From Liolophura sinensis (Eukaryota > Mollusca > Polyplacophora > Chitonida > Chitonidae): a stretch of DNA of 64,000 nt. The notes below the pieces were generated by a model. That model had not been told where the DNA came from. It saw only the letters and a program-made list of their open reading frames with translations, and searched no databases. Where the stretch lies: positions 39,400,458-39,464,457 of the forward strand of contig NC_088300.1 of NCBI RefSeq assembly GCF_032854445.1, given 5' to 3'. Made by a program: the position numbers and the translations under genes. Positions 1 through 54,502 of this stretch are shown here, piece by piece (position 1 is the first letter of the stretch; every line of letters starts with the position of its first letter).

Positions 1-2347
1 AATTATTGAGATATGCACATATTCTGGAACTTTCTTGTACAGGTATAAATCTTAATTCATACATGACATACATGTAACTAAGTGAAATGTAACATTACAT
101 TTAATTTATGTAAATTTGTGTAAAGATTTATGTAACACAAGGTGTAAAATACATGTACTTAGTCTTGACAGTTGTTTTTGACAGTTTTGTATGCATATTT
201 ATCTTGTATGCACATATATATGCATGTGTATATATATAATATTCTTCTTCTAAATGTGACTTCTCACAAGATGATGAATGATGCTTATCTCATTTTCATA
301 ATATACAACAAATATACAGGTTTTATATATTTCAGAGGAGGTTGAGAAGCCACCTCAGACATGCTTTGTTTACTCTGCGATGCATTAGTCAAGAAGGGTG
401 TGTTAATTTACTTCATTTAAATTTTATTTCCGCCATGCTTGAGTGCAGCTAAACATTACGGAAGTCTCATGCAAGGAGGACATTGCCCTATGCCCATATA
501 TGAAATGTGTGCTGTTAGAGGAAGCGTAGAGAGCAGAGGATGACTTTGTCTGGTTAAGCCTGTGTATAATTGAAATCTAATGGAGTGTTAGTGTGAGCAC
601 TGTGCCATATCTTTGCCCTTAAGATGCTCAACAGATCAGATCATACAGTCTCTGTGACTATTAGTTAAACTAATCAGACCTTCTCAGTTCAAGCGAGATC
701 AGACAGGATTTTTTTCCCTTTAATACAAGACCTGTTCTGTGTTTTTTTGGTTTTTTTTTTCTTTTTTTCAGTTTAAGATCTAGACCGATGAAGTAGGCCT
801 ACATGTAGATCATTTGTGAGGATTTAGCTGTTTTGTGATGGATGCACATGTTCCCTCCTTTTGGGAATATCTGACAGTCTAATTGAGAACCTTTTACTAC
901 TTTGTCTGTTTGTTGTGTACATTTAGATGTCCATGGCATCACTTACTTGTGCATGTTTTAGATTTGCTTTATACCATTTGTTAGATTTAGACAGTTCAAA
1001 GACGTGCAATATGTAGAATACTGCTAATTTTCTTACACGTAATTACATGTTCATTTTTTGGTAAAGAAATATTCTTTATCTTCATGTACACATGCATTTA
1101 TATACATGCTGGCGTGAAAAGTTCATCGTTTCTGTTGGTATTGGGTGTCATAAATTTGAGTGCAAAAATTCAAATGCGAGGCTGACGAAAACCTTTGTCA
1201 TTATCTTACTGTTAAAATGTGAAAGCCCTTTGTCATTATCTTACTGTTAAAATATGAAAGCCCTTTGTCATTATCTTACTGTTAAAATGTGAAAACTTTG
1301 CTTGCCCATATCTCACATTGTACAATAAACCTCATGGACACCTATGTAAATGTAGATAGGTTAGATGCATTGACCGCTGGGAGTTGTGAGGTCTCCTCCA
1401 GCACTTCATCAAACATGGTCTTTGAAGGCTACCCTAGAACAATGCCAGGAATTACACATCCACTGTCTGACCTTGGTCCTTATGGCTGGACAGGTCCAGC
1501 TGAACAAAGGCCTCTGTCATCTGGCTAAATTGGCCCCATGTTGAGCTGATGTGTGAGTTGTTATACAAACTTTGGTCTGATCCCACTTTGTATGAAATGC
1601 ATGGTGATTCCCCCTATTCCAAGCTGGGTTATCACACACAAAACTTGAGAGTGAAGCAGCCTGCCATCAAGTTTGGCCAACAGCTCTAAACCAATCAGGG
1701 AGATACTGGTTTAGTGTATATATGCATCTGTAATCATGGTGAGGCAGAGATGAATTTGATACAGCTAGAGGTTGTGCACTTTATGCACTCAGTGCTTCAG
1801 GCCTGTTTTGTGACTTTTGCAATGGTCTTATTTTGAAATTTCTAACTTCTGTTAAATGTACATGCACGTGTTTACAAAAGACAACTTTTTAAAATATAGA
1901 GAGTAGGTGTAAGTCCATTTCCTCAGCGAGAAAGTGATTTCATCAGCTTGTGTTTCATCTTCTTTCGAAAGCTTGTAAACATAGGCACAGTTTTAAAAAG
2001 AAATCACAATTACCAAGATCTTGAGTTCAAAGTGGTTATAAAAGTTTAATTCAAATGTGATGATTTGAGAACTTTACACCTTAAACCTCAGAATGAATCG
2101 ATCTTTCTATTGACTTGATTTTCAAATTCTTGACATTGAATTGTTGAACCATGTTAGATGAGGTCTATTCCAAGTTCATACAGTCATAGTCCACTCTTTA
2201 GAGAGACTGATCTACTGATCACTTGCATTTCTCATTTATCCCCTGGAATAAGGAAATACCTGTTGACCCACATTCTATTATTGATGGACCACCTTTAAAT
2301 GCTTTCCTCTTAAAATAGCTTTTGTTGACTTTGTTCCTAAACAACAG
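1..2347. other. Left-edge non-coding sequence
   Basis: AT-rich sequence with many acatgta-type words, a three-copy 35-bp tandem repeat (1193-1297) and no exon I can defend. Apparent short frames lack splice or composition support. Confidence 0.5.
1193..1297. repeat. 35-bp tandem repeat, 3 copies
   Basis: Three nearly identical copies of a unit beginning ctttgtcattatcttactg, starting at 1193, 1228 and 1263. Confidence 0.9.
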
Positions 2348-2389
2348 AAGGTTGACCAGAGGATGCGAGATGTGAGCTGGCCTGCTGTG
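2348..2389 (+). CDS. Possible internal exon of an unrecognised upstream gene
   Basis: Preceded by ctaaacaacag and followed by GTATGT, with 14 phase-0 codons reading KVDQRMRDVSWPAV. Together with 3000-3068 it gives a continuous frame to a stop. The peptide is not recognised, and no earlier exon could be linked to it. Could be chance. Confidence 0.28.
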
Positions 2390-2999
2390 GTATGTACATG
2401 TAGTTGCACTGTAGTTGCACTGTAGTGTTATTTAATGTCAAATGCCTTTGACCGCGAGCTTCTGCTTTCCCTCTGAGTGGTTTAATAATAGGCTAGCACC
2501 AGTATACGTCTACCGAATAAAATGTTCACTATTGACACAACTTCTGTTTGTCTTGAAGAAACTGAGCATTGGTTGTTCTTTATTTATCTAAACAACATTT
2601 TACGTACATGTACATTCAACATGTCCTCTGTATTTTGTCTTCATTATTGTTACCACACTTTTCAGTGGTGAGATGATTAAAGAATAAACTGGACTTATTC
2701 TGCAGTTACTTCCAGTTTGGTACTCACATATAAAATCATGTGTTGTCCAGTGATGGTTTTTTTAATTTCATATTAACCTGGTTATCCCTGGACATGCATA
2801 ATTTGTCATTCGTATGAAGAAAACCACAATGTTTAGTCCATGTCAGATCTGCTAAAAAAAAAAAAAAAACTAAAAACCCCAGTTCATACGGGTATGGCTT
2901 TGCCCGTTGGTATCATTGGTATACAACATCATTGGTATACAACATAGCTGCTAAAATATTATGGTTTACTTAAGTATTTTCACTTGTACATGTATCTAG

Positions 3000-3068
3000 G
3001 CTGTCGTTCAAGCCAAAAATCTTGTCATTGGAGGAGCTGTAATCAGAATCATTGGGAAAGAGGTGTAA
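3000..3068 (+). CDS. Possible terminal exon of the same upstream gene
   Basis: Follows the acceptor gtatctag and reads AVVQAKNLVIGGAVIRIIGK, then EV and TAA. Phase 0 matches the exon at 2348-2389. The composition is protein-like and a Gly-containing hydrophobic segment is present. A polyadenylation-like AATAAA lies near 3491. Not recognised; low confidence. Confidence 0.3.
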   Translation, partial: AVVQAKNLVIGGAVIRIIGKEV

Positions 3069-3125
3069 GCAGTGGTGTAATACATTAAGGCTACATGTAG
3101 TTGGGCTCTGAAGGACTGTTGTAGA

Positions 3126-3447
3126 GTGAGTGCCTGGGGTTTAACGTCGTACTCAACAATTTTTCAGTCAAATGACGACGAAGGAATCCTTAGGGTGCAT
3201 GTACGTGTAATGTGCCTCCTTGTTGCAGGACGGATTTCCACCCCTCTTTTATCTAGTGCTGCTTCACTGAGATGACTTACCGAAGGCAAGTAAGCCGTCC
3301 TGCCCGAGCCATTATACTGATACGTGTCAACCAGGCGTTGCACTATCCCCTTCATGCTGAACGCCAAGCGAGGAAGTTACAACTTCCTCTTTTAAGGTCT
3401 TGGGTGTGACTCGATCAAGGATTGATCCTGGATCTAGCGGTCCCAAG
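3126..3447 (-). mobile_element. SINE family B copy, head truncated
   Basis: Shares long blocks with 5254-5603 and 62938-63304, including ttcagtca-atgacgacgaaggaatcc (split by a variable base) and gcttcactgagatgac. Orientation is minus relative to the tRNA-like head; the head itself is missing at the 3447 end. Non-autonomous retroposon, no coding. Confidence 0.85.
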
Positions 3448-4264
3448 ACTGTTTTAGAAAAAGGCATCCCCATCTCACCCAGTTGACCAGAATAAACACA
3501 TCTGGTTGGACCTTATCACAAGTATATGTTAAGAAGATATTTTCTTCTTATGGACCTGTCAACCTGTATATTTCATCACTTCACATTAAAATCATGCTTG
3601 TATCTAAAAGGCTCTGAGTATAATCTTCAGTGAAGTTACATGTATGTACCAACTTGAATATCATGAAACAATAGTGGATTGACTGATGAAAAGCCATAAA
3701 CTGGGACAGAGTGGTGATGTGGTGTGAAGCCTCCAGAGCATTACTCTACTATAACAGACCTGTATTGTAACTAGTGGAGCACTTGGACTAAGACCTGGAG
3801 GCACCATATGGCTTCCTGCTCCACATCCTTCATGTGTACACCGTGCAGAGCTATTGCTATTTGTACATTAACCCTTATTCACTGTACCGGTACTGACAAG
3901 TAACCAACATATATATATCATTCATATTGGAAAGTGTAGTAACATTGAACAGTTTTGGGTAAATGCAGTTTTGAGTATTGTAAACTGAAAACATCATTTT
4001 GATAAAGCTGGTATAATTAAACTGACGTGAGTCTTATTAGACCAAATGGCGATTCTCTGCTTCGGCAAAGTTATTAGTTGGCAAATTTTTATTTAATCAA
4101 AGCATCGCTGATTTGCATCTGTGGACCATGAGATTGTATTAGAGACAGAAGAAAAGGGGTGTTACGGAATTCCAGTGTAAAGCGAGAAGAAACTGACACA
4201 GTTTTGGACAATACAAACCACCATGAGGCACACTGCACTAGCTGCCATAATAACCTTAGTATAT

Positions 4265-4458
4265 ATTTATTCATTGGATTGGTGTTTTGCTCTATGCTCA
4301 TGAATATTTCACTCATATGATGGCAGCTAGCATTATGGTGTGCGGAAACCGGGCAGAGCCCAGAGGAAACCCATGGTCATCCGCAGGTTGCTGACAGATC
4401 TTCCCACTTATGGCTGGAGAGGAAGGAAGCATGAGCTGAACTCACAACAACCGCATTG
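4265..4458 (-). mobile_element. SINE family A fragment, degenerate
   Basis: Contains the reverse of the family A tail (attggtgttttgc) and body (accgggcagagcc, catccgcaggttgctg). The tRNA-like head is absent. Confidence 0.8.
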
Positions 4459-4826
4459 TTATCATTGCATGCAATAGAAATATTACACATGCCTTAAATT
4501 TCCATGGCCTATTAGTTAGGATGCTAGAGAGCCTCTGACCATGGCAGTCGCAGCTTGTGTGCAGTTCTTGTGCGAGTTCATACATTTTAAACAAAAAGGT
4601 TGAGGGATTATGGTGACTTTTACTTTACAGTGTAGATGATAATTAGCTCTGCAAGAAACACCAAAGACCAAATTTTATTTAGTTAAATGCCATTGATACT
4701 AAAATTATTACAGATAAATCGGTTCCCATAGCAGAAATTGTTGAGAACAGAATAAACGTTTTCCAGTTAAAAAGTACACGGGACCAAAACAGTGTTTCCC
4801 AGCAATTCGAAATCCTCATGAGTGCA

Positions 4827-4968
4827 GTAACCTGCATATGGTCATGGATTTCCTCTGTGGTTTGTGCAGGTTCCTCCCTTTGTAATGCTGGCTGCCGTCT
4901 TATCAGTAAAATATTCTTGAGTGTGACTTAAAAACATCAATGAAATAAATAATTAAATAAATTAATTC
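4827..4968 (+). mobile_element. SINE family A tail fragment
   Basis: Diverged 3' portion in plus orientation (atgctggctgccgtc, atattcttgagtgtgac) ending in an aaataaat-type tail. Lies about 370 bp from an oppositely oriented fragment at 4265-4458. Confidence 0.7.
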
Positions 4969-5253
4969 GTTTGATGCCAAGCAAAGCCTGTCAGAGTATC
5001 TTTCCTCCTTGTCATTTGTCCATGCACGTGCAGTATTCTAAATGGTGCCAAACCACTGGTAAGCTTTATAAGAAGGAATTAAAATACATGTACCAACTAG
5101 ATTTACATATAACTAGCACTCAATGACTTTTTGTGACAACATTGCGGCTACATGTACGTGTAGCTTTTCGGAGAGCATGACATGCGTTATGAATTTAAGG
5201 GAGTGTATAATCACAATGAAAGAACTGTAAATAGATATGATCAAGAGATGAAA

Positions 5254-5603
5254 GCGGCCTCGATGGCTCAAGTGATAGAGCGTCCGCTTCAGGGGTGGTA
5301 GATCCAGGGTCAGTCCTGGGTCGGGTCACACCTAAGACCTTAAAAGAGGAAGTTGTAGCTTCTTCGCTTGGTGTTCACCATTAAGGAGATAATGCAGTGA
5401 CTGGTTGACACGTATTGGTATAAAGGCTCAGGTGGGGCGGCTTACTTGCCTTCAGTAAGATAAAAAGAGTGATGGAAATCCGTCCTGCAACAATGAGGCA
5501 CATTACAGGTACATGCACTCTTTAATAGGAATCCTGCATCATCATATGACTGAAAAATTGTTAAGTGCAGCAATAAACCCTAAGCACTCGCACTGACTCA
5601 AGA
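5254..5603 (+). mobile_element. SINE family B, near full length with tRNA-like head
   Basis: Begins cggcctcgatggctcaagtg, resembling a tRNA D-arm with box A, followed by a box-B-like segment near 5308-5325. The body runs for about 270 bases to ccctaagcactcgcactg. Same family as 3126-3447 and 62938-63304. Transcription by Pol III is inferred. Confidence 0.85.
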
Positions 5604-7929
5604 TATGATAATAGACCTAACATATACTCATGTATCCTGCAGGTCCCTCCATTGGGTTGTTTTCCCACAGCCTGGAATATGTGCGCACATTTTTCAGAGC
5701 AGCCATCTAGGAATAATCTGGGGGCCAGTATATAAATGCTCTGTGATTGGTCATTATTTGCACACAGAATAGCAAATCAGCATAGGGTGAGACAGAGGCT
5801 TATACTTATTTAGTAAACATGTTTTCTTTTGCTCAGAAACATTTCTAATTTTGTACTCATAATTTTGTCTGAAATAAAATGTCCAAATCTGATCTCTTGT
5901 TTTAAAAAAAGTAGCTGAGGTGTACCTGAGGTACATGACCACTGAATTATACTCAAAAACTCTCAAAGTTTCTAAGCAGTACATCATTTAATTTTTTAGG
6001 TGTAGCTATGGTACATCTTCTAAGTGTTGATTTTTTTCAAAGTTGCTGAGGTGAATTTGAAGTACATTATCTCATATTTAATAACTGCTCAAAAACTCTC
6101 AAATTTTCTAAGGTGTATCACCTTAACCACAGTGTACACTTCATATTAACGTGTACACGAGGCGTACACCTCATACACGTCATCTATACCTCTCACTGAG
6201 GAGTATACCTCATGTCTGTAAGGTCAGCTTCTTGAGGCCTTCATTTGTTATTGCATGTGTAGCTAGCCAAAATCATGAATTCGTACAGCAAATCCTCTAG
6301 CTTTTAATCTTAGACATACATACATTTATATTTACCTCCCGGAATTCTTCACTTTGTACATTGTACCTTGACAGACCTACAGTACATGTACAAGCGTCCG
6401 ATATTCTCTGCCAATTTCTTTTGTGCCCTAAATTGGTTTATTTTCCATCCACAGTTCCATGTTTGTTAAGCAGAAGTACATACACAATTGTATTCACCAG
6501 CCTCTTAGACGATTTTGAGGTTGTATGTGATGTAGGTGCTTCGAACGACCACGGTTATTTCGAGCTGTATCATATTCATGTTTGCTTCCTCGCATCAAGG
6601 AAGAAAAAAATCAATCAAACACATTTGGGAGAACTCTTAAACAGCTCTAAAATACATTTCCTTCACATTTGATCTGGGATTACAGGGTTATTAATGATTA
6701 TAAATTATTTGTTCACATCTAATTGTTCACCAAGGATTTTGCACCCAGATGCTAGCTTTCATATTTTAACACTATTTTCCATAAAGTGTGGAGAAATTGG
6801 GTCTAAGTTGTGGACTTGGCCTAATGAACCGGTGCATACTGTACTTCTGGAGAACAAACTTTTGGCACAAGTAAATTTATTTATACTGATCTGGCATATA
6901 CTGTGCACTGTGCATCTAATTTTGTCAGCTATTCTGTTTCCTGCATAGCCAAGATGCCCTTTAATTACAGCACACAAGAAGAGGGATTATGTAAGAGTTC
7001 AGTATTTGTGCTGGAGGTCTGTGATAAGGGATTATGCTGTGGGTGAAAGTGTGTACAGTACAGACAGGTTGGTGTAGCCAGCAAATCTGTGTGTATGTGG
7101 GGGGTGGGGGAAAGGGACAAGTGTTTGCGTGGATGTGACCAGGTCACTGCTCCACCACCCTGCATCGCCCAGCCAGTTGACACTTTGCAATATGCAAACG
7201 TGAAAAAATGTCTAAAAGGCGTCATCGGTCTGCGTTGGTATGGATAGCTTCCCATGTGGGAAGATGAAAAACTGACCATGTCAATAAAGTCCAGAAAGCA
7301 AGCAGACCTGCAGTGGACATGCTGGGAAGACTTTGGTCCTGCTAACCACTTTCTTGACCCGTACCTGCTTACATGGATTTGTCAGGAACCACATTGGATG
7401 AGAGGTTGATCTGTAGAGAAGAATTGTGTTTCTTGTAAAACCGAGTGTATATTAACAAATTGGCTTATCAATGTGAAAATGCAATGCTTATCAGCAGCTG
7501 ATGGCTGCATTTGTTTACATGCATTGCTGGTTGCAGTTTTTGAGGTGTACGTATTCACAAATATGTGTATGTACACAGCTACATGTAGAAAATGTCTTAT
7601 GTATGTGTTGTGTATGTAATTCAAATATTTTGATAGATTGTTAGGGTTCAGGAGTTATCAAGCAGCAACTTAGTTAAGATTTTTTTATTTGTTGTAAATT
7701 TATTAGCAATAAAATTTATGAGCCAGTGTTCTGACATGTACCAAACTTTAAGATACTTCTCTGGACTGAAAAATTGCAAACAACAGAAACAGTCAAGGAG
7801 TATCTCCTTCTTTACAAGTTTGCAGTTCGCTCTCAGATCGCTCTTCTTAAAATGCTATCGTTACATGTCCTGGGTTTTTCCCAGGGCTCTGTCTAGTTTT
7901 CTCCTACCATTATGCTGGCCACAGTCATA

Positions 7930-8130
7930 AATTTATTTATTTATTTATTTGATTGGTGTTTTACGCCGAATACTCAAGAATATTTCACTTATACGACAGC
8001 AACCAGCATTATGGGGGTAGAAACCAGGCAGAGCCCGGGGGAAACCCACGACCATCCGCAGGTTGCTGCCAGACCTTCCCACCTTTGGCCGGAGAGGAAG
8101 CCAGCATGAGCTGGATTTGACCTCACAACT
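7930..8130 (-). mobile_element. SINE family A, 5' part lost
   Basis: Minus copy with (attt)n tail, tgattggtgttttacgccg, body and gctggatttgacctcacaac; the head is missing and an inverted tail fragment follows at 8145. Confidence 0.88.
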
Positions 8131-8144
8131 GGACTTGGTGCACA

Positions 8145-8201
8145 GTTGTAAAAGTGAAATATATTATTGAGTACGACATAAAACACTAATCAAATAAATA
8201 T
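8145..8201 (+). mobile_element. SINE family A tail fragment, inverted to its neighbour
   Basis: gttgtaaaagtgaaatat and aaaacactaatcaaataaat match the family A 3' end in plus orientation, so 7930-8201 has a SINE tail at both ends. Confidence 0.8.
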
Positions 8202-9916
8202 GTCTTGATATTGTCTTCAAACATTGTTATCCCTGTTTTTGTTTAATTTCAGTCATGTAAATCAGCTTGCTAACATTAATGCTTTTGCCATGTTTGATAA
8301 AAGGTGACCTTGAACTGCAGGAGGAGATCAGAGTTTGCTATATGTTTTGGTGAAAAGTACACAAAATGTATGGACAATTGAGAGATTCAGTCCAGGCCTA
8401 CTACAGTTGGGTCAATACAAATGACACAAATTCTGACAGCACAAGCAGGAGACTTAAACTAAGACTTCAAATTCTTTACACCACAATTGGCTATCGCTTA
8501 ATAATGTTGCAACCCTTCTGTTTGCACGCTGCACACAAGGGTAAAACAACTTTGTAACTCTTGGAAATCTCTGCTTCCTGCTCTGCTTCAGGTGACCCAC
8601 AGTTTTTTGCAGATTTTTCTGGAAAACAGTGAGGAATAGAAGCTGTACACAAGCAGCGTGTCACAGTTCATTTTGATGTGTGTGAAAACAACACCTTGCA
8701 GAATGTCACCTGTAAATAAACACAAGGACTTAATGAATACTTGTCATCTTAATGGTTACTGTATTTTGGTACTTGCCAGCCAGGAATATCTACAGTTTCA
8801 ATTTTGAAATCAAGTTTATCTAACTGGTAATACATATATCAATATTCATTGATGTGTTTACACCACAACCAGTGGTATTTCAGGCATACACCAGCTTGTT
8901 TTTGAAACAAATAAACATTACTTAAAATATGGTTACTTATGTATTTTGAAAATAAGTTTTGTCGCTACAAGAAGATTGTTAAAAGTCAATATCAGATACT
9001 GTTCCTAGCATCTCTACCTTCAGGCATAATGTTAGCGCCTCAAATGTAGTGGTGTCTTCTCTTCCATTTTTTATCTTCCAAGAGATATGTTAATGGACGA
9101 GTGCAACTCCAGTAGTGAAACTAAGGACCATCCTGCTTCACAAGGGAATTTGTTTTTCCCACCTGTGAGTGCTGCCACTATCTGTTTAAGGTTCAGGATG
9201 GGCTTTTGTGCTTCGTCACCAAACACTTTGCCAAGCGGAAAACTTTGATGAATTTTTTTTTTAAGAACTGGGTCACACTCGCCATGCGCTGGAAGGCAGA
9301 ATGCTTCCGCTTAACTTGCACAGATGCGGCTGCGAAGGGAGACAACCACGTGGCATTTAGCCTATGACCGCCGTGTACAAAGGTCTGTTTTGGCAAATTT
9401 AATACGACAGACAAAATCTGGCTGTGTTAAAACTCTGCGCAGTGTCGTTTTGCTCTCAAATGTTTTAATTCAAGCAGAAATAAAAACAGACTGCAGAACC
9501 ACGTCAAACACAAGTTAACTTATGCCGATTTTCGCCCAATCCCTAAAAAAAAATTGTTCTGAACAGTCTTAGCAGTTCTCAGCATCAGTAGCGAGTATGT
9601 CAGTACACACTAAGTATTACTCTGTGAAGCAGGCGTATTAATGGCCTTGGGCAGTTTGGTTCATGCATCAATGCGTAGTGTGTTTACATTGTCATTTCCT
9701 CAAAAATTCAGAGCAATATAAGGTACAATGTTAAAGCTTAACATGAGCTCATTGATGTATAACTTGTAGAGCTCAGCACCAGCCATAAATCTAGCGTCTG
9801 TACAACCAGGTTCCATCGCAGAAATTTAATTACACAAACAAAATTTTGCTACTTTTTCTTACATGTCTTGTCCATGCTAGAGTGACAAAATTGTCGTCGT
9901 AACATAAGTTTGCAAG

Positions 9917-51441
<41,525 letters not shown>

Positions 51442-54403
51442 ACCGTCTAAATCAAACTCGCATCAAAATGAAACTGCTGGCTGGATAGTGTATGAAAGGC
51501 TCACGACAGGTGAATCATAGCCCAGCATCATTTAGCTCTGAACAAAGTGGATGTGCCTTTGAGAATAAGAACTCTTGTGCTCTGAAAGGGAATGCCAGCA
51601 TGCTCGCTTCCTGTTTCTGTGTCTAGGTTTGTAAATCATGTTGGATAAGCATCAAATTTTGTACATTTGCTACCATTTTAAAGGTGTATGGTTCACATGC
51701 CATGTAAATATAATTTCACTGATAGAACCATATGATATATTTTGTTGTTCATGTGATCTTTTGTTTTTTGGAGACATAAATTATGTAATTAAGACACCAT
51801 ATCCTTAATCCGGTGTCATTAAGAATTTGTTTTCATTGTATTAGAACTCATCATATGTTGACTTTATTACCCTCGAGATGTATTCTGTGTAAATGTAAAC
51901 ACGTATATATGTCTATGATTCGCATTCCACAAGTATGTCAGGGTTCATTGCAAACAGAGTATTACACTTGCTTTTCTCATCATTTACTCATTATGTTGAA
52001 GATTAGTTGTTTGAAGTAGTGAAATATGTGACCGTTTACGTAGTACTGTAATATTCAGGTAATTGCTGCTGTGTCAAACAATAAGCATTTAGAATGTGGA
52101 ACGGTGTGTGTAAAAATGTTGTTTTGTTGAAGAGATGCATGTCCGTAAATGTTGAAAAGTTGAAATTGGTGAAACCACAGCTGGCTATATTTCAACTCCT
52201 CAAAACGGTTTAGACTACACTTGGAGCATGCCAGTGTTTTGAAGAAAGGCTGGAAGAGTTATATACATTTAGTTTCTGCAAAAAAAAGCTTTTATATCAC
52301 ATTTGTTCCCCATTCTGTATGTGTAGAGTGCATGTAAACTTTATTTGTAGTATATGATGTTTAGTAACACGTATGGCTAGCAGTGAATGGTGCTGGACTA
52401 TGACCTGTATACTCTGGCTGTCTAAGCGTGATCAGATAGTGCTATTAATACTTACACTTTGGAGAATTACATGTCAAGATATTCTTAAGACATAAGAATG
52501 GTAGATTATTGCTATAGTATTTATATATTTTGTATGATATTAATATTCTGTAATTTCTTTCTATGTTGATGAGGTGGTTAAGAAGGGAATTGCAAGTTTA
52601 CGTCAAGTGTAAGAAAGATAGTGTTTTCAAGTTTACAATTCAGCAAAACACTTCCTGGCCATTTTGATGTTAAATACTGAGTAGACTACCAGAATTTCTG
52701 TGTGATCACATGACCAGTGATGGAGGACTCAGTTCACGTGAAATGAATCTACAGGCACATTTTGTCAAAAATATAGGACCATTTCTGGCCATTTCCTTAA
52801 TGACTAAAAAGCAATTTTAAACAGTGTTCTCAGTCAAATGTGTTTAGGGTTGTTGTGGTTTGTGTACTGTTTATGTACATGTAGATGCATGCACCAGGTA
52901 AGTTAGATTCTAGAAAGCATTAACACATTAAAGTCAGTGGACATTTAGTTACTAATCCTCTTACTAGTTTCCTCAGTAGTTTGTTATCTTCAGTTTGTGT
53001 TGTGCTTGTATATAGGCGTGTGTGCGTTGATTTTTATGTGATGTGTAAGGTCACATATTTTATTCTTTTCAGATGTGTTACTTATGCTTACTCAGTTTTA
53101 CATATGTTAACTATGGAGTATACTCTGTTTTAAGACTTTGAAAATAGGCTGTTTGTAGATACATTGCTTCCTATGATAGCAAAGTTTTCTGCCCCGATCA
53201 AAAAGTAATATTTTTATCCGCACTATTTGAACTCGTCATGGTGACAAAAGACTGTTGATAGTTCTTGATATTAGAGTGTGTCCTTTTATAGATGTAAATG
53301 AGATTCGGACCAAACAACAGAACTCATTTCCATACGAATGTCTTATTGGATCAAATAACTCCCAGACTCTAACAAGAATTACTCATTTTCTCAAGGCAGT
53401 ATTTTTGCATAATTAGTGTTAGAAATTGGTTTGCTGATATTATGGTGACTGTGAGATTGTTTAAGACAGCTGTACTTAGCCCCAAGCTTGGGTGCTGACT
53501 TTTCTTCTGTAACTTCTGCGACCCCATCTGCCCAATACTCGGAGGACTGTTGTGCTGCAGTGGGGGGGGGGGGGGGGGGGGGATGGGCAAAATAACTCCT
53601 GTAAATTGTTTTACTCAATGTGATTGTAAGACCCATTCAAACATCACTGAAACTGAAAAATTTGTTGTGTGAATTTTATGCGAAATTTATTTTCCAATGA
53701 AATTTAAAAAAAGAAAAAAAATAATTGATCATAACATTGTATACATTTTCATGGGTTTTAAGTATACCACTTATGCTAAAGTTTTGTATTAAATCTATTC
53801 TGTACATTTGTGCTGTGTATCAGCTTGATCTCCAGTGAAGATAGTTAAGGGCGTTTGTGTTGAAGTGAATATCACTGGTTATAAAGATGTCTGTTGTTAG
53901 CGCTATTATAGATCACTTGTCTTATTCCATTTGGAAACAAGTCAACATGTCATGCTAACCCGTTTGCCTTGTGTTTTGTATAAAGTTGTATTGTTGAGGC
54001 TTACAAAATGACAAAAAGAACTAGTTAGAAACTTTAATTTTAGAAAATGGGTTTTATATTTATATACAAACTTCATATTTTTATTTGAACAAATTGCCTA
54101 GTGTTTGGAGCAGATTGTTTACTGAAGATTTTACATGTTAAATGTAAGGTGTTGTACACAGATCTGGTGAGTGAGATGTGAAAGAATTACACCGTGGCGG
54201 CCTGTATTGCCCAGGTTCTCTGTACAACACAGTCTTGTTACTGTTAATGCCTGATTACCTTGTTTACACTCTAGCTCTTAGAGTGTGCAAACTTCTTACT
54301 GGACATTCGAATTTACCAAATATTTTTATTGATCTAATGTACAGAACAGGGCTGTGGGACTTTAACGACATGTACACAGTTGTATGTATACACAAACATA
54401 TAC

Positions 54404-54404
<1 letters not shown>

Positions 54405-54449
<45 letters not shown>
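54405..54449. repeat. (TA)n-(TG)n microsatellite
   Basis: Compound dinucleotide repeat near the end of the probable MYRF 3' UTR. Confidence 0.95.
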
Positions 54450-54496
54450 ACTCTCATATATACATATGTTAAAATACATGTATTACAAGGTTTTGA

Positions 54497-54502
54497 AATA
54501 AA
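54497..54502 (+). promoter_or_regulatory. Candidate MYRF polyadenylation signal AATAAA
   Basis: Canonical AATAAA followed by T-rich sequence within 10-15 bases, about 3.06 kb after the stop. A second AATAAA at 55812-55817 could serve a longer form. Confidence 0.45.

Larger units (their letters stand above)
3448..5253. other. Non-coding, two SINE A fragments
   Basis: Apart from the fragments at 4265-4458 and 4827-4968 I see only unique AT-rich sequence here. Confidence 0.5.
5604..9916. other. MYRF: Non-coding upstream of MYRF exon 1
   Basis: Holds a diverged direct duplication (about 5905-5975 and 6030-6110, sharing aaaaactctcaaa and gctgaggtg), inverted SINE pieces at 7930-8201, and a more CpG-containing stretch at about 9265-9380. 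The MYRF promoter and 5' UTR are probably here, but no core promoter motif is clear. Confidence 0.4.

Noticed and set aside
335-400. Exon-like sequence after atatatttcag near 335
   Set aside because: One frame stops after 17 codons and the other gives no donor in a phase that fits the exon at 2348.
53369-53636. Poly-Pro minus frames in the 3' UTR
   Set aside because: Caused by the 21-G run read on the opposite strand.
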